Shown: positions 17,201-23,099 of the stretch, piece after piece | Numbering within the stretch: the first letter of the stretch is position 1 | Layout of the letters: each line of letters starts with the position of its first letter | DNA from: Thermoplasmatales archaeon | GTDB taxonomy: Archaea; Thermoplasmatota; Penumbrarchaeia; Penumbrarchaeales; Penumbrarchaeaceae | Assembly (NCBI GenBank): GCA_030595715.1 | Contig: JAUVCN010000020.1 | Location: 1-34,216, forward strand | Direction of reading: 5' to 3' | DNA length: 34,216 bases | Notes under the pieces: model-generated | Told to the model about the DNA's origin: nothing | Databases searched by the model: none | The model's input: the letters and a program-made list of their open reading frames with translations, nothing else | Program-made: the position numbers and the translations under genes

Positions 17201-18346
17201 ACCGTTAACCCGATCGCTCCGGAGATCATGGAGCCTGCTGTCTCCTACACTGGAGGTGACGGCCCTCCGGGTGGTTCTTTCATCAAAGGGAATACGATTT
17301 CCATCAACATCCCCATCAACGATATTGATATTGTGGGTGATCCACTCATTGTGGATGCAGTAATTGGCCTTCCAAGCGGAGAGACCAGAGAATTGGTCCT
17401 CACCAACAGAGGCGACGGAAATTACAGGGCAAAGATCCCAACAGAGGGATGGGAAGTTGGCCCATACTCCCTTGATATCCTCGTAACGGATGGAGACGGG
17501 ATGACAAGTTCACTCTCGGTCGATATACTGTTCGAACTGAAAGCGGATCTCCCGCTGTTCGATGAGGGAGAGGTTTTTGTCAGATCGAACAATTCGGCGG
17601 ATGCCGAGATCTTCATCAGCGTCACCCTATCATCCAGCAGACCGGTATCCGTCGAGCTGTTCCTTTACGATGGAAATGACACGTTGATAGGGGAGTTCTA
17701 TCTGACGGAATCAAGTGGGTTCGGGCTCTGGCAAGGCAATGGGACCATTGACGGGAACCCCATCAGGGGTTCTATTCGTGTCATAGATGACATTGGCAGG
17801 ACCATCTGGATGAACGAGACCCTAACATTCAGGTTCGAGGAGAAGGATAGCAATCCTGATGTTTCAGAAGATGTCCCGGAGGATGAGCAGGACTACCTGA
17901 TCTTCATCCTGATCGCGGTCGTTGCCTTCATGATTATCCTGATCGCGGTCCTGATCCTGGTAGTGACCCGGTCAAAACGATCTCGCATGATGGCTCCTCC
18001 TCCGATGACAACATCCTTACCTCCTGCGTCAGGACATGCAAGCCTGCCTCAAGTGCAAACTGCGGCCCTACCTCCAGGCTCGACAAATGAGATATCCGGT
18101 CCCGCACCGATCAATGAGCTTCCACCGGGAAAGATAATGGAGAACGGTGGATCATATCACAGACCGGTAGAGCAAGCACCTGTTCCAAAGACTGATGAAC
18201 ATAAGCCGGCGGAGAATAATATCGCGGAGGATGGACACCCGACCGATGTTCCGAGGCCCCCAGAACCTGCACCTCATCAGGAAGGAGAGATGCCGCAGGC
18301 ACCAGCACCGATCTCCGATGGCGTGCAGGTCCCAAATGACAGTTGA
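14285..18346 (+). CDS. large secreted, membrane-anchored multidomain protein (TIGR03790-like)
   Basis: 1353 residues, or 1344 if the ATG at 14312 is used, which fits the TATA box and puts the signal peptide 'MRSISAVISIILLLIASYPL' at the N-terminus. Residues about 50-300 and 455-560 look like the TIGR03790 family: 'TALIVNDNSAVSKEIADYF', 'DYLITTKGVPLKI', 'AYFSWGSND', 'GYVVGDPKCTPYL'. Between the halves, about 302-455, is a jelly-roll domain resembling carbohydrate-binding modules ('SGWAIEAVGGIVERT', 'GDYSLKM'). A CARDB-like domain (about 566-655) and several Ig-like domains follow, then one membrane helix (about 1203-1225) and a Pro-rich cytosolic tail. It is likely a surface protein; activity is unknown. 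Confidence 0.75.
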   Translation: MSSRHSVYTMRSISAVISIILLLIASYPLLAESEGGEPFTANVTRDLHPLDIEGNITGLYDGILTYEDTALIVNDNSAVSKEIADYFVERRNIPRINIINITVPTDEIIDFDEFDDLLNQISTALSDRDLTDSIDYLITTKGVPLKITSGYTNMNDQRYYNSASVDSELMLMDSEYESDIHRRWQIENPYFEANKTFSREDFGIRLVTRLTGYTVEEAKRLVDLAEPSLGVRGEAYLDMDPGKGVGSTGYGMGNKWMIDANDWLVENDHISHLDNEVAFQTDLTNVSAYFSWGSNDANWNANQMTNTGFEAGTGPIPSGWAIEAVGGIVERTTETVGSGDYSLKMTRNSSGVIRAYQDMVVNYDDHRFIADGRMRASDVTSPGARIVLEGYDASSTLLWTHTLTNRTGTRNWYYIQDPIENISGTVRIRYIVELLGDGTVYFDQNFIRVIRPHNEWVPGSIAETIVSTGGRSQTYGTWYGQSLISDLIRDGVTGLKGYAWEPFINAISHPDIFIPAYYRGYNLAEALWMGSEMGSWMGYVVGDPKCTPYLNERGDMGFSQELPPLETFVDDNGDPYVTIRLHNKGNSEVREGQVELLLEGYPVWKGRVNIPARGDALINISSVDEPIIGSHRFMIILNGDEAIWEYDEKNNVLEMNLTVNSIPTLDLKINEQEVYRTSPLNIETEIADVDNDITLDGLSIKISGPLGMIHTPAIIRSTNMTGSLSLLMAFSPPWNATLGFYTIRGRYDDPNGSFSESLLYSSFKVLNMAPTISGEVPLEEVPRSSEFQVNLTWKDDDTPDDDLEIDIYATRTMGGRIKPISVNATSNNSVECTFTIPITELSGTWSIIASATDRDGAISSWESNVKTFNEKPSMEVVAGMGQNITRLDTASFTIRYNDPEERAASQIDLKVFGPTGSGGEEIVLERELSLENEEERTFTISARSLAIGDYALRLFYEDDERAGADISFQPLFTVNPIAPEIMEPAVSYTGGDGPPGGSFIKGNTISINIPINDIDIVGDPLIVDAVIGLPSGETRELVLTNRGDGNYRAKIPTEGWEVGPYSLDILVTDGDGMTSSLSVDILFELKADLPLFDEGEVFVRSNNSADAEIFISVTLSSSRPVSVELFLYDGNDTLIGEFYLTESSGFGLWQGNGTIDGNPIRGSIRVIDDIGRTIWMNETLTFRFEEKDSNPDVSEDVPEDEQDYLIFILIAVVAFMIILIAVLILVVTRSKRSRMMAPPPMTTSLPPASGHASLPQVQTAALPPGSTNEISGPAPINELPPGKIMENGGSYHRPVEQAPVPKTDEHKPAENNIAEDGHPTDVPRPPEPAPHQEGEMPQAPAPISDGVQVPNDS

Positions 18347-18389
18347 GCAGTCAACCTTTAATAATAGTGTGAGTGTGGGAGCGAATATC

Positions 18390-19427
18390 ATGTTCATAAT
18401 CCCAACGATAATGACAGCAGAGGAGCTCTTGGCCAAGGCATTCAGGAGAACTTCCAAGGTACAGGTCACCGACCCGGATTTCAGGTTCAGGATGCAGAAA
18501 TTGAACCGGTCCAAGGTAGATTCACTGGGTTCCACCATAGATTCAACGTTGGAAAAATATGTCAAGGCCTTCCCATCGTTCGACAACCTCCCACCCTTTT
18601 ACAACGCATTGATAGATCTACTGGAACCGATCGATGATATCAAGAGGATGCTGGGGAGACTGGATGGGGCCAGGAAAGCTGTCATTAACATTCAGAAGAA
18701 GACCATCAGGCAGATCAACAGGACCGCCAAACCGGCATATATGGATGCGAAAAGAAATGAGGCATTCGGCAGGATCTCTTCCATTGTAAGGGTCCTTGAT
18801 GAGGATCTGAAACACCTGAACAAGGTGAGGGAGAAGTTCAAAACACTTCCCTCGATCTCGACCAAGGACCCGACCATCGTTGTAGCAGGATATCCAAGCG
18901 TTGGAAAATCCCAGCTGGTAAGGGAGATTTCCACAGCTGACCCAAGGGTTGCATCATATCCGTTCACGACCCAGGAGCTCACGGTGGGTTATTTCTACCA
19001 TATGAGGACCAGATATCAGATCATAGATACCCCCGGTCTTCTGGATCGCCCATTCGAGGAGAGGAACATTATCGAAAAGCAGGCGATCCTTGCCCTGAGC
19101 CTGCTGACAAAGATGTGTGTATTCATGATAGATCCGACAGGACACTGCGGTTTCCAGATCGAACCTCAGGTCGAGCTCCTCATGAAAACCGCAGAATCCA
19201 TTCCGGAAATGGAATTCATCATAGTGATCAACAAATCCGACATCGACATACCTGAAGGCAGTAAAATGGACCTGATAGATGATAGGGTATCAAAACTGGG
19301 TGACAGGATCATCGGTGTCCATCATATCTCTGCGGTCAAGGAAGAGGGCATAGACGAATTCAGGAAGGCCCTGATCGATGCCCTTATCCAGAAAGAGGAC
19401 AAACCCTGGGAGAACTTCGAGGAGTGA
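18390..19427 (+). CDS. NOG1-type GTPase
   Basis: 345 residues from the ATG at 18390; upstream in-frame codons overlap the preceding gene. NOG1 proteins act in large ribosomal subunit assembly in eukaryotes, and archaeal members are presumed similar. The N-terminal helical domain (about 1-160) includes 'LPPFYNALIDLLEPIDDIKRML'. The G domain has G1 'GYPSVGKS' (about 167), 'ASYPFTTQELTVGY', G3 'DTPGLLDRP' (about 213) and G4 'NKSD' (about 281). 'PTGHCGFQIEPQVELL' is typical of the family. A TTTAATAATAG element about 25 bp upstream suggests its own promoter. Its stop abuts the stop of the convergent gene. Confidence 0.9.
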   Translation: MFIIPTIMTAEELLAKAFRRTSKVQVTDPDFRFRMQKLNRSKVDSLGSTIDSTLEKYVKAFPSFDNLPPFYNALIDLLEPIDDIKRMLGRLDGARKAVINIQKKTIRQINRTAKPAYMDAKRNEAFGRISSIVRVLDEDLKHLNKVREKFKTLPSISTKDPTIVVAGYPSVGKSQLVREISTADPRVASYPFTTQELTVGYFYHMRTRYQIIDTPGLLDRPFEERNIIEKQAILALSLLTKMCVFMIDPTGHCGFQIEPQVELLMKTAESIPEMEFIIVINKSDIDIPEGSKMDLIDDRVSKLGDRIIGVHHISAVKEEGIDEFRKALIDALIQKEDKPWENFEE

Positions 19428-20090
19428 TCACCCGTTCAGAAGTTCCTCTATCTCCAGGTTCTCTTCAAGATAATTGATGATCCTTCTCAGCATCTCCCCG
19501 GATATCTCTCCTTTTATCTTGATATCGATATCATGTCCCAAGTTCGTATGGACCTTGTCGACCTTGATCCTTGCTGCCGTATCTCCCTCTTCATGTTCCA
19601 GGATGACAGCCTCCACCTCTTCCGCATTGGAGAAATCCTCATCAAGGTCCTTGATGTTCTTCAGGACCTTCCTCAGGTCGAAATCGAGCTCCGGGTGTTC
19701 ATATACCTTCTTTCCATCGAAATTGACCTCTGCCAGATTCTTGAACCTTGCCTTTGCAAAGGCCCTGAGTACCTTCTCCATGGTAGATAGGACATCGAAA
19801 TCGGCTTCCCTTGGGTCCAATCCGATCAAATGAAGGAATTCTGAAAGAGGACCTTTATCCCTGTCAACGTCTTGAACCTCAAGGTCGATCCTGATATGTG
19901 GATCAAGAACACCCTTGACGATCATCTTTCTGGAACTGTCAGACTCCCTTTCTCCATCGGAGATCACTTCCACACCCGAGGATGGGAATATCCCCAGGAA
20001 ACGACCCTCGAGCCTGGCAGAATGACCGGCCGAGGACCCTTTCAATACTTTGAGGTCCTTTTCGACCCCGTACGGTTCCATCGTGGACAT
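19428..20090 (-). CDS. conserved-looking hypothetical protein, 220 residues
   Basis: No family recognised. The protein is soluble, acidic and without cysteine, signal peptide or membrane helix. Predicted strands such as 'IRIDLEVQDVD' and 'HDIDIKIKGEIS' alternate with helices such as 'LSTMEKVLRAFAKARF' and 'MLRRIINYLEENLEIEELL', suggesting two alpha/beta halves. A TATA-like ATTAATAGG about 25 bp before the ATG fits a leaderless message. It is convergent with NOG1 (stops adjacent) and divergent from the zinc/coiled-coil operon. Confidence 0.7.
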   Translation of the reverse strand: MSTMEPYGVEKDLKVLKGSSAGHSARLEGRFLGIFPSSGVEVISDGERESDSSRKMIVKGVLDPHIRIDLEVQDVDRDKGPLSEFLHLIGLDPREADFDVLSTMEKVLRAFAKARFKNLAEVNFDGKKVYEHPELDFDLRKVLKNIKDLDEDFSNAEEVEAVILEHEEGDTAARIKVDKVHTNLGHDIDIKIKGEISGEMLRRIINYLEENLEIEELLNG

Positions 20091-20134
20091 GTGCGGCAGA
20101 TATGATTACACCTATTAATCAGCCACTGTTTCTC

Positions 20135-20143
20135 TTTTTAAAG
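20135..20143 (+). promoter_or_regulatory. TATA box of the four-gene zinc/coiled-coil operon
   Basis: TTTTTAAAG places the transcript start near 20162. The first ATG after it (20168) opens a 14-codon frame ending at 20212, which overlaps the true start at 20200. The main gene has no Shine-Dalgarno of its own. Confidence 0.4.
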
Positions 20144-20199
20144 GATGCTCCACCCAAAAGAAATAATATGGTGGAAGATGATTGTGAAAACGATAGCCC

Positions 20200-20616
20200 A
20201 TGGCAGAGATAGGTGACAGTCTGCATTTTATCATCATAGGGATCCTATTCCTTGTGGTGCTGCTCTATTCAACATTTGTGATCATCAGGATAATAAGGAG
20301 AAAACTCAGGGTCCGGGATGCAAGCAGGGAGATCTCCCTGCTCAAGATGGACCTGCTCAGCAAACAAGCCCATCTCGAGAACCTGATCGAGGATTCCGTG
20401 GAATGGACCCAGGGAGACCTCAACGATTATGATGACACGCTGGAGAACACCAGGGTCCTGAAGGGAAAACTCGACAAAGGAATGGTCGTTGCCGATGCCA
20501 GGACCAAAAAACTTGAGCTGATGAACGAGACCATGGAACTCTTCGACACGATGAACAAGATCAGGACCTATGAGGGAAAGATCGACAGAGGTTTCGAACC
20601 CAAGAGGAGGCGCTGA
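20200..20616 (+). CDS. membrane-anchored coiled-coil protein A of four-gene operon
   Basis: 138 residues; an in-frame stop just upstream fixes this as the earliest start. One membrane helix (about 9-31, 'FIIIGILFLVVLLYSTFVII') is followed by an arginine-rich stop-transfer 'RIIRRKLRVRD' and about 90 residues of charged helix with heptad-like leucines ('ISLLKMDLLSKQAHLENLIE', 'ELMNETMELFDTMNKI'). The basic flank puts the helix in the cytosol. No known family. The next gene starts 2 bp after its stop. Confidence 0.78.
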   Translation: MAEIGDSLHFIIIGILFLVVLLYSTFVIIRIIRRKLRVRDASREISLLKMDLLSKQAHLENLIEDSVEWTQGDLNDYDDTLENTRVLKGKLDKGMVVADARTKKLELMNETMELFDTMNKIRTYEGKIDRGFEPKRRR

Positions 20617-20618
20617 TC

Positions 20619-20993
20619 GTGGCGAAGAGGACCAAGAAGAAGACAGCTCCACGTAAAGTGGAAGTCTCTGGACCCTCTGCTCTTGCCATCAGGGAGTTCA
20701 CATTCGCCCATAAAGAAGGGCATGACAGGAAGGACCTGGAGGCCCTGAGGATCTATCTCTTTGATCTCTACGGGATCGATATGTCCACAGAAGGACTCCA
20801 TGCACTGATAGAACAGGCAAAGATCGAGATGAAATCAAAGGCAGTTGCAGATGAGATGGAATCCATTCTCTTTTCCACTGACAGACCCACTCCAAGATTC
20901 AAGATAGGGTCACCATTCTGCAAGAAATGTGCACGGTTCAAGAACTACAAGAAGGAATGTCCATTCTGCGGATATCATGAGATGACGGTGTGA
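20619..20993 (+). CDS. zinc-ribbon protein B of four-gene operon
   Basis: 124 residues from a GTG start 2 bp after the previous stop; GAGGAGG-like sequence ends the upstream gene and serves as ribosome site. The N-terminus is basic ('AKRTKKKTAPRK'), the middle is helical ('RKDLEALRIYLFDLYGIDM'), and the C-terminus has a compact zinc ribbon with Cys101, Cys104, Cys114 and Cys117 ('FCKKCARF', 'ECPFCGYH'). The ribbon could bind nucleic acid or protein. No family recognised. Its position between two membrane coiled-coil proteins suggests a peripheral member of a membrane complex. Confidence 0.78.
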   Translation: MAKRTKKKTAPRKVEVSGPSALAIREFTFAHKEGHDRKDLEALRIYLFDLYGIDMSTEGLHALIEQAKIEMKSKAVADEMESILFSTDRPTPRFKIGSPFCKKCARFKNYKKECPFCGYHEMTV

Positions 20994-20996
20994 GTG

Positions 20997-21479
20997 ATGG
21001 AGATGAAAACGTTCCTACCCCAACCAGCATTTGCTGCCAACGCTGCAGTGGATGTAATACAGGACAACCTGCTTCTCATATTGTTCGCCATAGGTCTTAC
21101 GATCACCATCATAGCCGTGATGACCCTCTTCGATCAATGGTCAAGGTACAGCTCCAGGACCAAGCTCGATGAGCTCGGGAACAAGCTTTCAAAGCTGAAA
21201 AGATATGCACAGGACCAGAAGAGGAAAGCCCTGAGGGACTCCATAACAATGCTCAAGCCGAAGGAGAGGGAACACCTCTTCAAGCTCTGGGAGGATAATG
21301 CTGTGATCTCCAGAAAGGCATTGTTCAAATTGAATGAACTCGAGGACAGGCTAAGGAGGTCCGAGCGGGGAGCCGAGATGAGATGGGCCGAGTCGAAGAT
21401 AGACGAGGTCAAGGGTGCCGAGAGGAAGCTATTCCCTGAAGCTTTCGAGTATGATGGAAAGAGGAGGAAGAACAGGTGA
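20997..21479 (+). CDS. membrane-anchored coiled-coil protein C of four-gene operon
   Basis: 160 residues from the ATG at 20997, 3 bp after the previous stop; a GTG at 20994 would add one residue. About 20 N-terminal residues ('QPAFAANAAVDV') precede one membrane helix (about 26-45, 'LLLILFAIGLTITIIAVMTL'). A long, strongly charged helix follows ('LDELGNKLSKLKRYAQDQKRK', then 'LNELEDRLRRSE'). The layout repeats that of protein A, although the sequences are not clearly homologous. The stop overlaps the GTG of the next gene, so the two are translationally coupled. Confidence 0.78.
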   Translation: MEMKTFLPQPAFAANAAVDVIQDNLLLILFAIGLTITIIAVMTLFDQWSRYSSRTKLDELGNKLSKLKRYAQDQKRKALRDSITMLKPKEREHLFKLWEDNAVISRKALFKLNELEDRLRRSERGAEMRWAESKIDEVKGAERKLFPEAFEYDGKRRKNR

Positions 21480-21799
21480 AACCGCTGAGGACCCAGAAGA
21501 AGGAATCCCTCTTTCCAAAGGTAAAGAAGAACATCATTCAGGTCCGAAAACAGGGAGATCCCCCCGAAGAGGACCTCGAATCCATGGAAGGTTTCATTTG
21601 CGATCTGTGTCTGGCAACTGCACACAGGAAAGGGATCACACAATGCCCATTCTGTGGTCGATGGGTGTGCAGGGACGTATGCTATAATGAGGATGAGCTC
21701 TGCTGCACATCATGTGCCGGTGTTATCAAATTGATGAGAGAATCGGTGGTCCTTGAAGATCTGGCTCAACCTGTATTGGAGGAAAAGAAGAAGAAATGA
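21476..21799 (+). CDS. nine-cysteine RING/FYVE-like zinc protein D of four-gene operon
   Basis: 107 residues from a GTG overlapping the previous stop, with GAGGAGG 7 bp upstream. A basic N-terminal third leads to a cysteine cluster: Cys42, 45, 57, 60, 65, 69, 76, 77 and 80. The order C-x2-C-x11-C-x2-C-x4-C-x3-C-x6-C-C-x2-C resembles the eight-ligand cross-brace of FYVE and RING fingers, and 'CPFCGRWVC' is a typical treble-clef knuckle. A helix 'IKLMRESVVLEDLAQPVLEE' and a lysine tail end the protein. No specific family or activity is assigned; a ubiquitin-ligase or lipid-binding role would be speculation. Confidence 0.78.
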   Translation: MKPLRTQKKESLFPKVKKNIIQVRKQGDPPEEDLESMEGFICDLCLATAHRKGITQCPFCGRWVCRDVCYNEDELCCTSCAGVIKLMRESVVLEDLAQPVLEEKKKK

Positions 21800-21861
21800 G
21801 GTCATCTTCTTTTTATCATTGTGCCGGAAAACTTAAAAGGAGAACCGCCTGAGAAATTACC

Positions 21862-22602
21862 ATGGACCGAAAGAGATCTTTTTCCACGGCAATTGCCATC
21901 ACATTGATAGTTTCTCTTGCCGGTGCTCTGTTCGCGGGTTATATCCTTGCATTCGATGATCCTTTCTCGGAAGATCGAACGATCGTCGGGGGAGAGGTCC
22001 CTGACAAGATACCAGGATCACCCGACAATACGACACCTGTTGAAACGGAAGAGGAGATGCCCGGCTGGATAGTGGCCGTCATCGGTGGAAGCATGGTCGC
22101 GGCCTTGACGTTCTTCATCCTATCAGGAATGGTCTACATGAAGGCCAAGAGAGGAGAGAACATGGTTAGGATGGACCTGCTAGATCTCATCACGGTAAAT
22201 CCCGGCATCAACCTTACATCCATCAGACGGGAACTTCAACTCTCCCAGGGTGCGGTCTCGTATCACATCATGAAGCTTGAAAAAAGTGGAAAGGTCCTTT
22301 CCGAAAAGGGATCCAAGGAGAGAAGATATTATCCGTCCTCCATGGGATATACCAATGCAATGGAGATGGCCCACAGGGATGAGATCGCCTCGATCCTTTC
22401 AAACGAGACCTCCAGGAATATCGTGGACCTTCTCAGACAGGGGACGAAGAGCCAGAACGAGCTCGTAAAGGAACTCGATATCTCACCATCCACGGTTCAC
22501 TGGCATATGGAGAGAATGAAGAAGGTCTCCATGATAAGCAAGGTCCACAGGGGAAGGTCGGTCTACTATCAGCTGCTGGAACTTCCTGACATCAATACTT
22601 GA
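21862..22602 (+). CDS. membrane-tethered regulator with tandem winged-helix domains
   Basis: 246 residues. The first membrane helix (about 9-30) is followed by an acidic outer loop of about 38 residues ('DDPFSEDRTIVGGEVPDK'), a second membrane helix (about 68-93), and two cytosolic winged-helix domains. The first is about 103-160 ('SIRRELQLSQGAVSYHIMKLE'), the second about 172-240 ('ELVKELDISPSTVHWHMERMKK'). The topology suits a one-component sensor that reads the cell surface and binds DNA from the membrane. A TTAAAAGG element about 30 bp before the ATG suggests its own promoter. The ligand and target genes are unknown. Confidence 0.85.
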   Translation: MDRKRSFSTAIAITLIVSLAGALFAGYILAFDDPFSEDRTIVGGEVPDKIPGSPDNTTPVETEEEMPGWIVAVIGGSMVAALTFFILSGMVYMKAKRGENMVRMDLLDLITVNPGINLTSIRRELQLSQGAVSYHIMKLEKSGKVLSEKGSKERRYYPSSMGYTNAMEMAHRDEIASILSNETSRNIVDLLRQGTKSQNELVKELDISPSTVHWHMERMKKVSMISKVHRGRSVYYQLLELPDINT

Positions 22603-22657
22603 GGTTAATGACATAAATGATATAACCCAAGAGGTTCTAATAAACCACGGTGAGCAA

Positions 22658-23083
22658 ATGACCGTAATTGTGCAGAACCCTCTTGATGTGATCATTGCAC
22701 TGGATTATGATGATGAACTGTCCGGGGAGGACATGTTCAATCTGGCCGATGCATTGGATGGTTACGAGATAGAAAAGGAGATCGAGGATAGGCTTGTCGT
22801 CGATATCGTGGAGATATCATCGGCAGGTGTGTTCGCGGTACATATAATTCCCAAACAGATGCTCACATACAAGGACCTCAACTACTTCATCCATGATATG
22901 GTATCCACATCGTTGAAACGTGAGGACCTTCCATTCAATTCGTTCAATGTGAAAAAGGTCCTTTTCAGAACAACGGAACCAGGTAAGCCATCCGAGACCA
23001 CAAATGACATGACCGAGATCAAGGAGAAGGTGGCAAAGATGTGGAAGGGGTTCAATAAAGACTCCCTGAGATCGTACGTATAG
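22658..23083 (+). CDS. hypothetical protein upstream of arcS
   Basis: 141 residues; GGTGAG lies 3 bp before the ATG. No family recognised. It looks like one alpha/beta domain ('VIIALDYDDELSGEDMFNLADAL', 'GVFAVHIIPKQMLTYKDLNYFIHDM') with a charged helical C-terminus. There are no cysteines and no membrane segment. It is 16 bp upstream of the arcS start on the same strand, so it is probably co-transcribed. A link to tRNA modification is only suggested by this position. Confidence 0.72.
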   Translation: MTVIVQNPLDVIIALDYDDELSGEDMFNLADALDGYEIEKEIEDRLVVDIVEISSAGVFAVHIIPKQMLTYKDLNYFIHDMVSTSLKREDLPFNSFNVKKVLFRTTEPGKPSETTNDMTEIKEKVAKMWKGFNKDSLRSYV

Positions 23084-23099
23084 ATGTAGGGTGGTTCCC

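Noticed and set aside
18195-18389. Extension of the NOG1 gene into the tail of the large surface protein
   Set aside because: The 65 extra residues are Arg/His-rich out-of-frame readings of the Pro-rich tail, and the family N-terminus fits the ATG at 18390.
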